NCBI GenBank assembly: GCA_900471605.1
Contig: UCEY01000002.1
Location: 1 to 64,000, forward strand
Origin: Hyphomicrobiales bacterium
GTDB lineage: Bacteria > Pseudomonadota > Alphaproteobacteria > Rhizobiales > Rhizobiaceae
Reading direction: 5' to 3'
DNA length: 64,000 nucleotides
A program made the translations under genes and the position numbers. How positions within the stretch are numbered: position 1 is the first letter of the stretch; every line of letters starts with the position of its first letter. Below, piece by piece: positions 35,992-44,831 of the stretch. The notes below the pieces were generated by a model, which saw only the letters and a list, made by a program, of their open reading frames with translations, searched no databases and was not told where the DNA came from.

Positions 35992-37196
35992 CCGTTGGGG
36001 CCGGGCGGGATCGACAGATGCGCGGCAATGGTTTCGGCAATGTCCGAATAGGTCGATCTGATCCCGATCGAACGGGAGCGGATGCCCGGTCCGAACGCCA
36101 TGACCGGCACCCGCTCACGCGTGTGGTCGGTGCCGCGCCAGGTCGGATCGCAGCCGTGGTCGGCGGTCAGGATGACGAGGTCGCCGGGCTGCAGCCGCCG
36201 GTGGACGTCCGGCAGGGCGCGGTCGAAGGCTTCGAGCGCCGCCGCATAACCCGGCACGTCGCGGCGATGGCCGTAAAGCATGTCGAAATCGACGAAATTG
36301 GTGAAGACGAGATCGCCGACGGTCGCCTCATCCATGGCAGCGAGCGTCGCTTCCATCAGCGCCGCATTGCCGTTCGCCTTGATGACGCGCGAGACGCCCT
36401 GATGCGCGAAGATGTCGCCGATCTTGCCGATCGCATGCACCGACCTGCCGCCGCGGATCAGCCGGTCGAGCAATGTCGCTTCGGGGGGCGGCACGGAGAA
36501 GTCGCGGCGATTGCCGGTGCGCTGGAACGTATCCGCGGTTTCGCCCACGAAGGGCCTTGCGATCACCCGGCCGATATTCATCGGATCAAGCAGCACCCGG
36601 ACGGTTTCGCAGAGCCTGAGCAGCCGGTCGAGGCCGAAAAAGGTTTCGTGGGCGGCGATCTGGAAGACCGAGTCGGTGGATGTGTAGCAGATCGGTTTTC
36701 CGGTGCGGATATGCTCCTCCCCGAGCCGGGCGATGATCTCGGTTCCGGATGCGTGACAATTGCCGAGAATGCCGGGGACGCCGCCTTCGCGGCAGATCGC
36801 TTCCACCAGCTCGGGAGGGAACGCGTCGCCTTCTGCCGGGAAATAACCCCAATCGAACAAGACCGGCGTGCCGGCGATTTCCCAATGCCCGGACGGAGTA
36901 TCCTTGCCGCGGGAAATCTCGTTGGCTGCGCCGTGCAGGCCGAAGATCCGCTCCGGCATCGGCATGCCGACGGGATAGTCGCCGCTGGCGAGTTTGGCAA
37001 TTTCCAGAAGCCCGAGCGACGACATGTTCGGCAGATGCAACGGACCTTCCCTCAGTCCAGCCCGGTCGCCGACGCCGGCGGCGCAGAATTCCGCGATATG
37101 CCCGAGCGTGTTAGCCCCCAGATCACCATACTCGTCCGCATCCGGGGCACCGCCCACGCCGAAGGAATCAAGAACGAACAGGAAGGCACGCGCCAT
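35976..37196 (-). CDS. deoB: Phosphopentomutase
   Basis: DeoB interconverts (deoxy)ribose-1-phosphate and -5-phosphate, linking the phosphorylases to DeoC and to the pentose phosphate pathway. The 406-aa protein of the alkaline-phosphatase superfamily has the metal site [13 protein letters not shown] (Asp10) at its N-terminus, the phospho-acceptor Thr region ([13 protein letters not shown]) and [20 protein letters not shown]. All expected metal ligands seem present. It heads the minus-strand salvage group; upstream of it is 113 nt of non-coding sequence. Confidence 0.95.
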   Translation of the reverse strand: MARAFLFVLDSFGVGGAPDADEYGDLGANTLGHIAEFCAAGVGDRAGLREGPLHLPNMSSLGLLEIAKLASGDYPVGMPMPERIFGLHGAANEISRGKDTPSGHWEIAGTPVLFDWGYFPAEGDAFPPELVEAICREGGVPGILGNCHASGTEIIARLGEEHIRTGKPICYTSTDSVFQIAAHETFFGLDRLLRLCETVRVLLDPMNIGRVIARPFVGETADTFQRTGNRRDFSVPPPEATLLDRLIRGGRSVHAIGKIGDIFAHQGVSRVIKANGNAALMEATLAAMDEATVGDLVFTNFVDFDMLYGHRRDVPGYAAALEAFDRALPDVHRRLQPGDLVILTADHGCDPTWRGTDHTRERVPVMAFGPGIRSRSIGIRSTYSDIAETIAAHLSIPPGPNGWSFL

Positions 37197-37309
37197 CGGT
37201 CACCCGGAAATTTGAATATTGCCCGCCCGGCAGCTCTCTTAGCCGGCCCGAATCGAGATTCATATAGCCGTGGGCATGTATTAGCAAAGGGGATAACGGT
37301 CGGTGCGCT

Positions 37310-37903
37310 TCAGCAATTGGTACAGCTGACGCTGTTTCCGAGACGCTGGCGGTAGAAATATTCCCGCGCGATGGTGAGGTCCTGGACGCTGTTCGGCAAA
37401 AGACCGGGCATGAACATCAGGAGTTCGTGATGCACCGATACTTCGGCCCGGACAAGAAATGAATTGGCGGTATGCATGTCGGCCGGCACCTGGACGGCAG
37501 AACCGACAACATAGGGCCTGCCGTTGTTCTGATCCCACGACCAGGCGACGGTCGGGGTGCCGGTGGCATCGAGCGTCACTCCGGTGACCTTGATGCTCAG
37601 CGTATTGGGCGTGTAGGGCGCAAAGAGACTTGCGGTCACGTCCTTCATCGTCGCGAGCAATGTCTTGTCGACGCTCGTCTCCCGGGTCACGAGGTCGGCG
37701 ATCGTGCTGGCGCTTCGCGTCACGCGCTTGGAGACGCTGAGGCCGATGGTGATTTCGAACGACGTGATGTAGAGGCTGAGAAGCAGCGGCGCGATCAGCG
37801 CGAATTCGACCGCGCCGACGCCGCGCGTGTCGGTGACGAATTGCTTGATGCGGATAAGCAGGCCAGCGGGCCGGTTCTGCGGCTGGAGCGTTTGCTCTTC
37901 CAT
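37310..37903 (-). CDS. TadE/TadG-like minor pseudopilin of the Flp pilus
   Basis: The 197-aa product has a prepilin-like segment TRGVGAVEFALIAPLLL (about 29-45) with Glu at +5 after a Gly, followed by a membrane helix, as in TadE-type pseudopilins cleaved by CpaA. The rest is a periplasmic domain ending in SVSCTNC, where a CxxC-like pair could form a disulphide. The start overlaps the upstream TadE-like gene as TGATG. The two and the secretin-domain gene probably form one operon that faces pilA. The assignment to E or G type is uncertain. Confidence 0.82.
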   Translation of the reverse strand: MEEQTLQPQNRPAGLLIRIKQFVTDTRGVGAVEFALIAPLLLSLYITSFEITIGLSVSKRVTRSASTIADLVTRETSVDKTLLATMKDVTASLFAPYTPNTLSIKVTGVTLDATGTPTVAWSWDQNNGRPYVVGSAVQVPADMHTANSFLVRAEVSVHHELLMFMPGLLPNSVQDLTIAREYFYRQRLGNSVSCTNC

Positions 37904-38535
37904 CACGGATAGTCCTCGGCTCGGAAGGCGGATGTTTCGACGATCAGGAAATAGCTCGGGCGCCCGCCGTCCGCGGGCCGGACGTTGCTGATATAGGGCC
38001 GGATCAGATCGGTGACGATATCCCAGCGATAATAGGCGCGCAGCATGTTGATGCTTTTTGCGGGACCCGGCGCATAGGCGAATGAGGACGTATCGAGCTC
38101 CCCGTAAGCACCGCCGGAGGTCGGGATCGTCGTCGGGATCAGCGCGAAGGTCGCAAACGAGCGGACGTCGAGCAGGAGCTTGTTCGGGGTCGCGATTTCG
38201 TCCTCGCTGCAGGTGATCAGGATCGACACTTCGCCGCAGAAGGCGCGGCGGAATTCCGCCTGGGTCTTGTCGGTGCTGCGATTGAGTCCATAGGTAATGT
38301 TGCCGGTCCTGAGCTTGCGGGCCATGGTATCGACGGCGTTGGCGACAAGCTGCTCGCCGGTATAGGCGATGAAGGTCTCGACGATGGCAAAGACGATCAG
38401 GAAATAGGGAATGGCCAGCAGGGCGAATTCGATCGCGGCTGCTCCCTCCCTGGATCGGATGATCCGTCGCCATGCCCCTTTACCCCTTGCTGGTACAGGG
38501 GTACCGCTTTTCGACTCGTCATGATCCTGGCACAT
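37903..38535 (-). CDS. TadE-like minor pseudopilin of the Flp pilus
   Basis: The 210-aa product has a cytoplasmic basic N-terminus, then SREGAAAIEFALLAIPYFLIVFAIVET (about 28-54, shown in two parts here), a pseudopilin cleavage motif (Gly before AAAIEF) plus membrane helix. The periplasmic part includes two cysteines (FCGEVSILITC). TadE proteins help assemble Flp fibres after processing by the prepilin peptidase. The gene lies after the secretin N-domain gene by 100 nt and is coupled to the next one. ATG 38535 gives the best N-terminus. Confidence 0.84.
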   Translation of the reverse strand: MCQDHDESKSGTPVPARGKGAWRRIIRSREGAAAIEFALLAIPYFLIVFAIVETFIAYTGEQLVANAVDTMARKLRTGNITYGLNRSTDKTQAEFRRAFCGEVSILITCSEDEIATPNKLLLDVRSFATFALIPTTIPTSGGAYGELDTSSFAYAPGPAKSINMLRAYYRWDIVTDLIRPYISNVRPADGGRPSYFLIVETSAFRAEDYP

Positions 38536-38635
38536 GGTTCCCGTCCGACAGCCCGGTTTGAGCGTGCCGATCCTAGGGTTCGATTATTGAGATTCCGTTG
38601 CAGCCACCGCCTGCAGTTTAACCATCTGTCCCCGA

Positions 38636-39052
38636 TCAGGGCGAACCTGTACCGGTGTTCTTGAGCTCGGCGTGCTTTTCGCAATTTGGCGTGCAGGACA
38701 GAATAGAACGCTCCGTTTGCCGGAAGACGCGCACCGTGTTCCCTTCGTCAATGGAAACGAGGACCCGTTCGTCGGCAATCGCATTGCCCTGGGCGTCCAA
38801 CAGCACGAGATTGGTCGTACCGAAACTGCGGCCCGTGAGGACGATCGTGGTGGGATCCGCGACGGTTGCGTCGGCGACGCTCGAATTGCCGACGATGACC
38901 TTGCTGACCGGCCTGTCGAGTTTCAGCACGCGCGCGTGATTCATGAATACGCGCAGAAGATCCGGCTGATCCTGCGCGGCCAGCTGTCCTGCGCCGGTGA
39001 AGACGACACCGCAGATGGCCAGGAGCCGGATCATGACGCGACGGAACAGCAT
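38636..39052 (-). CDS. Stand-alone secretin N-terminal-domain pilus assembly protein
   Basis: The 138-aa product has a signal peptide (about 1-26, ending LAAQ) and one domain equivalent to the N-terminal region of CpaC (pilus assembly N-domain, PF13629 type). The segments KVIVGNSSVADATVADPTTIVL and GRSFGTTNLVLLD match the corresponding CpaC stretches in this same window. It lacks the secretin pore domain. The tail carries SCTPNC, a possible disulphide. It starts at ATG 39052 with AAGG 9 nt upstream. I infer a helper or plug role in Flp pilus assembly. Confidence 0.8.
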   Translation of the reverse strand: MLFRRVMIRLLAICGVVFTGAGQLAAQDQPDLLRVFMNHARVLKLDRPVSKVIVGNSSVADATVADPTTIVLTGRSFGTTNLVLLDAQGNAIADERVLVSIDEGNTVRVFRQTERSILSCTPNCEKHAELKNTGTGSP

Positions 39053-39452
39053 TGAGGGCGACCTTAGGTGCGGTTTGTTATCCACCAAGGATGGATGTGA
39101 TTGGTGAACGAAGGGTTAAGCGGCACGAAAGGCCGTTCTTGATCCCGTCTTAACCATTGCCGGTCAACCGGAAATCCGTGAGGCAGGATGAGTTTGCGCA
39201 TGGGCTCACGTAAATTAACGTGCTGTAAAAAAACGTAGATTAGAGGATTATGAGAGGGAGATGGCGATCGATCGAAAGCCACTATTTTTCTTACCCATTC
39301 GTTTACCACGCAACCTGCAATCCTCCATTAACAGCTCGGTAACGATGTTCTTTAAGCCGATAGCAATCGTCCGGCTGTAGGTTGCAGTCAGCCGAACAAC
39401 GGAAACAGTTGTCGGGAAGTGCTGAACAACAATATTGGAGTAGGAGAGTTCC
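39053..39452. promoter_or_regulatory. Divergent control region of pilA and the TadE/G group, with possible CtrA box
   Basis: The 400-nt space has no supported gene. At 39328-39342 lies TTAA-CAGCTCG-GTAA, one mismatch from the CtrA consensus TTAA-N7-TTAA, about 110 nt before pilA. Other TTAAC half-sites occur (near 39115, 39151 and 39215). In Caulobacter pilA is activated by CtrA, so cell-cycle control is plausible here. Confidence 0.5.
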
Positions 39453-39647
39453 ATGTCGAAGATTTTCGCTCGTTTTATGAAAGATGAGTCTGGTGCGACC
39501 GCCATCGAGTATGGTCTTATCGCAGCTCTCATCTCCGTGGCTCTGATCGCCGGTGCTACCACGCTCGGCACCACGCTGAACAACACGTTCAACGCCATTT
39601 CTGGCAAAATGACCGGTGCCTGCACCAAGGGCGGCATGACCTGCTGA
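39453..39647 (+). CDS. pilA: Flp family type IVb major pilin
   Basis: The 64-aa prepilin has a 14-residue leader (MSKIFARFMKDESG) cut before ATAIEYGLIAALISVALIAG, with the Flp motif Glu at +5 and Tyr at +6, giving a mature pilin of about 50 residues (ctpA in Agrobacterium). Cysteines in the C-terminus (GACTKGGMTC) may form a disulphide. AGGAGA stands close before the ATG. The pilin forms the thin adhesive fibres extruded by the CpaC secretin and assembled by CpaF/TadBC, all encoded downstream. Confidence 0.95.
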   Translation: MSKIFARFMKDESGATAIEYGLIAALISVALIAGATTLGTTLNNTFNAISGKMTGACTKGGMTC

Positions 39648-39778
39648 TTTGCAGTCGTGACAAATTACTGGAGCCGGCTCGATCTTAATCGGGGCGGCTT
39701 CGTTTGTTTTATATCCAAAAAGGATTGCGACTTTGCGCATCCTGTTGTGTCAATCCTAATTGAGGCGGTGGTTCAGCT

Positions 39779-40297
39779 ATGAGCGTGATCACTCTGGCCA
39801 TTCTCACAATCCTACCGCTTTGCCTGGTGCTTGCAGCGCTCTCCGATCTCGTCAGCATGACGATCCCGAATCGGGTGTCGGCGCTTATTCTTGTCTCCTT
39901 CCTGATACTGGCGCCATTTTCTGGTCTCGCATGGCCCGAGATCGGCATGAACCTTGTCGCGGGTCTTGCCGTATTTAGCGCTTGCTTCGCTCTGTTTGCC
40001 TTGAACGTGATGGGCGGGGGCGATGCAAAGCTCCTGACCGCAACTGCCATCTGGTTTGGCTTCAATCACTCGCTTCTCGTTTTGCTGGTTACCGTCGGTT
40101 ATGTCGGCGGTGCCGTGACGCTCGTTTTCCTGCTTCTGCGGTCGCAGGCGAATTCGGTCATGGCCATGGGCATTCCGCTCCCGTCCTCCCTCGTCAATGC
40201 CAAGAAGATTCCTTATGGAATCGCCATTGCGATTGCCGGCTTCCTGACCTTCGAGCAGGCGCCGATCCATCTCCTGGCGATGAAGGCGTTTCAATAA
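39779..40297 (+). CDS. cpaA: Prepilin peptidase CpaA
   Basis: The 172-aa membrane aspartic protease (A24, TadV-like) processes the Flp prepilin and the TadE-type pseudopilins. Catalytic aspartates are Asp23 in ALSDLVSMTIPN and Asp82 in MGGGDAKLL, the two motifs of the family, and five to six hydrophobic helices surround them. It lacks the N-terminal methylase domain of PilD, as usual for CpaA. It begins 131 nt after pilA; the gap holds no strong terminator that I can defend. Confidence 0.93.
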   Translation: MSVITLAILTILPLCLVLAALSDLVSMTIPNRVSALILVSFLILAPFSGLAWPEIGMNLVAGLAVFSACFALFALNVMGGGDAKLLTATAIWFGFNHSLLVLLVTVGYVGGAVTLVFLLLRSQANSVMAMGIPLPSSLVNAKKIPYGIAIAIAGFLTFEQAPIHLLAMKAFQ

Positions 40298-40351
40298 GAG
40301 TTTTCGCGACGGAAAGATCGCGTTAACCAGAATTGTAAGCGTCTCATTAAC

Positions 40352-40357
40352 TATAAT
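40352..40357 (+). promoter_or_regulatory. TATAAT element before cpaB
   Basis: A perfect TATAAT hexamer lies 55 nt before the cpaB start in the 114-nt gap after cpaA, next to TTAAC sequences. No -35 at normal spacing is evident, so an activator-dependent promoter is possible. Confidence 0.3.
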
Positions 40358-40411
40358 TACACCATTGGAGGCCATTCTCCGGGGGAATTAGTGTTCCTTC
40401 AAGGAATGGCC

Positions 40412-41221
40412 ATGAAGCCCACCCGTATCATTATTCTCGCGGTTGCCGTGGTGGCGGCGGGCCTTGCCGGCATGCTCGCGGTCCGCCTTTCCGGCACGAA
40501 AGCGCCCGAACTGGTGGAAACCGTCATCCAGAAGGAGCCGACGGTCAAGGTGCTGGTTTCGGCCGAGAACCTGCCCGTGGGCAGCCGCCTGAACGACAAG
40601 TCGATGCAGTGGATGTCCTGGCCGTCGAGCGGCATCGTCGATGGGTTCATCACCGATTCGACGCGGCCGAACGCCATCACCGAGCTTCAGGGCGTCGTGG
40701 TCCGCATGCCGATGTTCAAGGGCGAGCCGATGCGGGCCGAGAAGATCGCCGACTCCTCCAGCCGGATCATGTCCTCGCTGCTGCCGTCCGGAAAACGGGC
40801 GGTTGCCACCGAGATCTCCGTTGCAACGGGCGCCGGCGGCTTCGTGCTGCCGAACGATCGCGTCGACATCATCATGGTGCGGGAGAACAAGGACAGCGGC
40901 AACTACATCACCGAAACCATCCTCAGCAACGTTCGCGTCCTCGCGATCGACCAGCAGGTCCAGGAAAGCGAGGACGGCAAGAAATCCGTCGTCGGCACGA
41001 CGGCGACGCTGGAACTGACGCCGGACCAGGCGAAGGTCATTGCCGTCGCCCAGCAGCTGGCCCAGCGGCTGACGCTTGCGCTGCGCTCCGTCGCGGACTC
41101 TCAGGAGGCCGACACGGTAGCCCCGGACTATTTGCTGCACGGGGGCGATGGCAAGACGGATATCCAGGTCATCAAATCGGGGGCGATCGTCAAGAGCACG
41201 GCGGCGGTGCAGGCGAAATGA
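40412..41221 (+). CDS. cpaB: Flp pilus assembly protein CpaB
   Basis: CpaB (RcpC) is a periplasmic protein with an N-terminal anchor (about 4-25) and a SAF domain, thought to bind peptidoglycan or the secretin. The 269-aa product shows the SAF region VLVSAENLPVGSRLNDKSMQWMSWP and a second domain KKSVVGTTATLELTPDQAK, both family-typical. ATG 40412 is chosen because AAGGA lies 6 nt upstream; a GTG at 40391 and an ATG at 40406 are also in frame. It ends 13 nt before cpaC and both belong to the same operon. Confidence 0.93.
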   Translation: MKPTRIIILAVAVVAAGLAGMLAVRLSGTKAPELVETVIQKEPTVKVLVSAENLPVGSRLNDKSMQWMSWPSSGIVDGFITDSTRPNAITELQGVVVRMPMFKGEPMRAEKIADSSSRIMSSLLPSGKRAVATEISVATGAGGFVLPNDRVDIIMVRENKDSGNYITETILSNVRVLAIDQQVQESEDGKKSVVGTTATLELTPDQAKVIAVAQQLAQRLTLALRSVADSQEADTVAPDYLLHGGDGKTDIQVIKSGAIVKSTAAVQAK

Positions 41222-41234
41222 ACGGAGCGTTCAA

Positions 41235-42776
41235 GTGAGCAGTCTGAAACACAAGATTCGTAGCTCGGCAGCGGCAGGCATGGCTTTTTGCCTCGCCTTT
41301 TCCGGCGTTTCCCTGAATATCGCCCCGATCAGCCTGAAGCCGGCACAGGCCCTGGCGGCCGACAACAGCGTGGTGCGCATCACCGACGGGGGGCCCGGCG
41401 TCCGCAAGCGGCTGCAGCTCGGCCTCAACAAGGCTCTGGTTGTCGACCTGCCTTCCGACGCCCATGACATTCTTGTCGCCGATCCGAGCATGGCTGACGC
41501 GGTGACGCGCACCTCCCGCCGCATCTATCTTTTCGGCAAGACCGTCGGCCAGACCAACATCTTCGTCTTCGGACCGAACGGCGAGGAGATCGTCAGCCTC
41601 GACGTGGCCATCGAGCGTGATATTTCCGGTCTCGAGCAGAACCTTCGCCGGTTCCTGCCGGATTCGAACATCAAGGTCGAGATCATCTCCGACAACATCG
41701 TGCTGTCCGGCAGCGTGCGGACGCCGCAGGATTCGGCGCAGGCGGAAAAGCTCACCACGGCCTTCCTGAAGGGCGGTGAGGCGACCACCCGCAATATCAC
41801 CGCCCAGGGCAATAACGGTGACGCGGACATCTTCGCAGAAAACCGGCAGAAGTCCCAGATCGTCAACCTGCTGACGATCGAGGGCGAGGACCAGGTCACG
41901 CTGAAGGTAACTGTCGCGGAAGTCAGCCGGCAGGTATTGAAGCAGCTCGGGTTCAATGGCTCCGTCGCCGGTCCCAAAGGCTCGATCTCCTTTGCCAATC
42001 CCGCCAATCTGGGGAATGCCGTCGGTCTGGCGGCCCAGGGCATCATGTCCGGCAATATCGGCAATGTCGGTCTTTCGACGTATATGAACGCCATGGAACA
42101 GGCTGGCGTCATGCGCACGCTCGCCGAACCGAGCCTGACCGCCATTTCCGGCCAGCAGGCGAAATTCTATGTCGGCGGCACATTCCGCCTGCCGGGACAG
42201 CAGGAAGTCGATAACAAGGAAGGGACTGTCACCCAGTCGGTCGATACCGTCGACTACGGCATCGAACTGAATTTCAAGCCGGTCGTCCTGTCTCCCGGAC
42301 GTATCAGCCTGGTGATCGAAACCAATGTCTCGGAGCCGACCTACGAGGGGTCGGTCGCGACCGGCAATGGCGCCTCGTTGCGGATCCCCGGCAATACCTA
42401 CATGGCGATCCGCAAGCGTGAGGCTTCGACCACGGTCGAACTGCCCTCCGGCGGCTCCATCGTCATCGCCGGCCTGGTGCAGGACAACGTCCGCCAGGCG
42501 ATGTCCGGCCTTCCGGGAATTTCGAAGGTACCGGTGTTCGGGACGCTTTTCCGCAGCAAGGACTTCGTCCGCAACGAAACCGAACTCGTGATCATCGCGA
42601 CGCCTTATCTGGTCCGTCCCGTTGCTCGCAACGAGATCGCGCGGCCGGACGACAACTTCAACCCGGAAAACGATGCCGCGACATTCTTCCTGAACCGCGT
42701 CAACAAGATCTACGGCCGCAAGGAGCCCGTCGCGGCGGGCCAGTATCACGGCGCCGTCGGCTTTATCTACAAGTGA
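41235..42776 (+). CDS. cpaC: Type II/IV secretin CpaC (Flp pilus outer-membrane pore)
   Basis: CpaC forms the outer-membrane channel for the Flp pilus. The 513-aa product has a signal peptide, a pilus N-domain (LNKALVVDLPSDAHDILVAD), a BON-like segment (NIVLSGSVRTPQDSAQAEKL) and the secretin core (VTVAEVSRQVLKQLGFN ... ELVIIATPYLVRPVA). Start GTG 41235 is supported by GGAG 7 nt upstream; the longer frame from 41148 overlaps cpaB and has no signal. It follows cpaB by 13 nt and precedes cpaD by a few nucleotides. Confidence 0.93.
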   Translation: MSSLKHKIRSSAAAGMAFCLAFSGVSLNIAPISLKPAQALAADNSVVRITDGGPGVRKRLQLGLNKALVVDLPSDAHDILVADPSMADAVTRTSRRIYLFGKTVGQTNIFVFGPNGEEIVSLDVAIERDISGLEQNLRRFLPDSNIKVEIISDNIVLSGSVRTPQDSAQAEKLTTAFLKGGEATTRNITAQGNNGDADIFAENRQKSQIVNLLTIEGEDQVTLKVTVAEVSRQVLKQLGFNGSVAGPKGSISFANPANLGNAVGLAAQGIMSGNIGNVGLSTYMNAMEQAGVMRTLAEPSLTAISGQQAKFYVGGTFRLPGQQEVDNKEGTVTQSVDTVDYGIELNFKPVVLSPGRISLVIETNVSEPTYEGSVATGNGASLRIPGNTYMAIRKREASTTVELPSGGSIVIAGLVQDNVRQAMSGLPGISKVPVFGTLFRSKDFVRNETELVIIATPYLVRPVARNEIARPDDNFNPENDAATFFLNRVNKIYGRKEPVAAGQYHGAVGFIYK

Positions 42777-42827
42777 GCGGCCATGGACATTGAAACCAAG
42801 AAAATCACCGTCGAAGGACAGGATGTC

Positions 42828-43508
42828 ATGACCAAGGGGAAAACCAGGTCCCGCCGCAGCAGGATGGCCGCGGCCTTGGCGCTCGTGGCATCCGGCCTGC
42901 TCCTGTCGGCCTGCGGCAACAGCCAGCTCACGACCGGCTCCATCCCCGACGACTATCGCACCCGACATCCGATCGTACTAGCGGAAGGTCAGTCGACGCT
43001 CGATATTCCGGTCGCCTCGGGTGATGTCCGCCTGACAACCGGCATGAAGGATACCGTCAAGGGATTTGCCCAGAATTTCACGGCATCGCCGGCCGGCGTG
43101 ATACAGATCCAGGTGCCTTACGGCTCCTATAATTCCGGTGCCGCCCAGCATCTGGCGGGTGATATCCGCCGCGAACTGACCCGGTCCGGCATCAGGCCGC
43201 AGCGGATCCTGATGAGCAGCTACGCCGCCTCGCCGAACGGTGACGCAGCGCCGATCCGGCTTTCTTACGTGACGACCAAGGCGATGACCGGCCAGTGCGG
43301 CGAATGGCCGGCAGACCTCTCGGACAACACGTTCGGGAACAAGAACTGGTACAATTTCGGCTGTGCCAGCCAGAACAATCTTGCGGCCCAGGTCGCCAAC
43401 CCCACCGATCTCATCGCACCGCGCGCGGTCACGCCGATCGATGCGGCGCAGCGCGCCAAGGTCATCAGCGACTACCGCGGCGAGAGCAGCGGTACCACGA
43501 CGCCTTAA
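42828..43508 (+). CDS. cpaD: Pilus assembly lipoprotein CpaD
   Basis: CpaD is an outer-membrane-associated lipoprotein that helps position the CpaC secretin. The 226-aa product has a lipobox LLLSAC (Cys at about residue 29 from ATG 42828) and the CpaD domain, including VQIPYGSYNSGAAQHLAGD-like text around residue 100 and the C-terminal NFGCASQNNLAAQVANPTDLI, a family signature. An ATG at 42783 is also possible, but the start 42828 gives a normal-length signal and has GAAGGA about 9 nt upstream. It ends 12 nt before cpaE. Confidence 0.9.
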   Translation: MTKGKTRSRRSRMAAALALVASGLLLSACGNSQLTTGSIPDDYRTRHPIVLAEGQSTLDIPVASGDVRLTTGMKDTVKGFAQNFTASPAGVIQIQVPYGSYNSGAAQHLAGDIRRELTRSGIRPQRILMSSYAASPNGDAAPIRLSYVTTKAMTGQCGEWPADLSDNTFGNKNWYNFGCASQNNLAAQVANPTDLIAPRAVTPIDAAQRAKVISDYRGESSGTTTP

Positions 43509-43520
43509 CCGGAGAACACG

Positions 43521-44816
43521 ATGAGCGCGATCAACTACGAAATCCGCACTCCCGGCCAGGGTGAAGGTTTCACCGAGGACGTCGATCGTCCGGGCGATTT
43601 CGATGCGCTGCGCCCGTTGCCGCGCATCTCGATCCACGCTTTCTGCGAAAGCGAGGCGATGCAGCGGATGATGGACCGCATGGCGCGCGATCGCCGTATG
43701 GCCAAGGTCAACCTGCGTGTGACGATCGGTGGCACCAGCGCTGCCGCCAACATGTTCTCCTCCACGCCGACACCGAACCTGATCATCCTGGAAACGGATG
43801 CCGAACCGAAGAACCTTCTCGATGAGCTCACGCCGCTTGCGGAAGTCTGCGATCCCTCGACCAGGGTCATCGTCGTCGGCCGCTATAACGATATCTCGCT
43901 CTATCGCGAGCTGATCCGCAACGGCATTTCCGAATATCTCGTCGGTCCCGTGCAGATGCCGGACATGTTGGCGTCGATTTCGGCGATCTTCGTGGATCCT
44001 GAAGCGGAACCGCTCGGCAAATCGGTGGCCTTCATCGGTGCCAAGGGCGGCGTCGGCTCCTCGACCATTGCGCACAACTGCGCATTTGGCATTTCCAGCC
44101 TGTTTTCGACCGAGACCATCCTCGCCGACCTCGATCTTCCCTTCGGCACGGCCAATATCGATTTCGATCAGGATCCGGCCCAGGGCATCGCGGAAGCCGT
44201 TTTTGCGCCGGAACGTTTGGACGAAGTCTTCCTCGACCGCCTTCTGACCAAGTGTTCCGAGCATCTGTCGCTGCTGGCCGCTCCCTCGCTGCTTGACCGC
44301 GCCTATGACTTCGATCGCAGCGCATTCACGCCGATCATCGAGCTCCTGCAGCGCAGCGCGCCGATGGCGGTCCTCGATGTCCCGCATGGCTGGACGGAAT
44401 GGACGCGCGCGGTTCTGTCAGAGGTCGACGAGGTGGTGATCTGCGCGGTCCCCGATCTAGCCAACCTGCGCAACACCAAGAACATCATCGACGCGTTGAA
44501 GAAGCTCCGGCCGAACGACCGCGCACCACACCTGATCCTCAACCAGGTCGGGATGCCGAAGCGTCCGGAGATCGCCCCGAACGATTTCATCGAGCCGTTG
44601 GAGATCGAGCCGATCGCCATCCTGCCCTTCGACGTGCAGCTGTTCGGCAATGCCGCCAATAGCGGCCGGATGATCTCCGAAATCGACGCCAAGTCGCCAG
44701 CCGCCGAAACTTTCTCGCAGATCGCCCATGTCGTCACGGGGCGCGTTGCCATGAAGAAAGTGAAGAAGGGTGGTCTCGGCAAGGTGCTCGGCATGCTCGG
44801 GCGCAAGAAGGCATAA
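43521..44816 (+). CDS. cpaE: Pilus assembly ATPase CpaE
   Basis: CpaE (TadZ) is a MinD/ParA-like ATPase that directs the pilus machinery to a cell pole. The 431-aa product has a receiver-like N-terminal domain (about 35-160, with LIILETDAEPKNLLDEL) and an ATPase domain with the deviant Walker A FIGAKGGVGSSTIAHN (172-187). The expected segment DLDLPFGTANIDFDQDP and later AVLDVPHG region are present. GGAG lies 6 nt before the ATG. It sits in the standard order between cpaD and cpaF. Confidence 0.94.
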   Translation: MSAINYEIRTPGQGEGFTEDVDRPGDFDALRPLPRISIHAFCESEAMQRMMDRMARDRRMAKVNLRVTIGGTSAAANMFSSTPTPNLIILETDAEPKNLLDELTPLAEVCDPSTRVIVVGRYNDISLYRELIRNGISEYLVGPVQMPDMLASISAIFVDPEAEPLGKSVAFIGAKGGVGSSTIAHNCAFGISSLFSTETILADLDLPFGTANIDFDQDPAQGIAEAVFAPERLDEVFLDRLLTKCSEHLSLLAAPSLLDRAYDFDRSAFTPIIELLQRSAPMAVLDVPHGWTEWTRAVLSEVDEVVICAVPDLANLRNTKNIIDALKKLRPNDRAPHLILNQVGMPKRPEIAPNDFIEPLEIEPIAILPFDVQLFGNAANSGRMISEIDAKSPAAETFSQIAHVVTGRVAMKKVKKGGLGKVLGMLGRKKA

Positions 44817-44831
44817 CACCAGGAAACCGGC

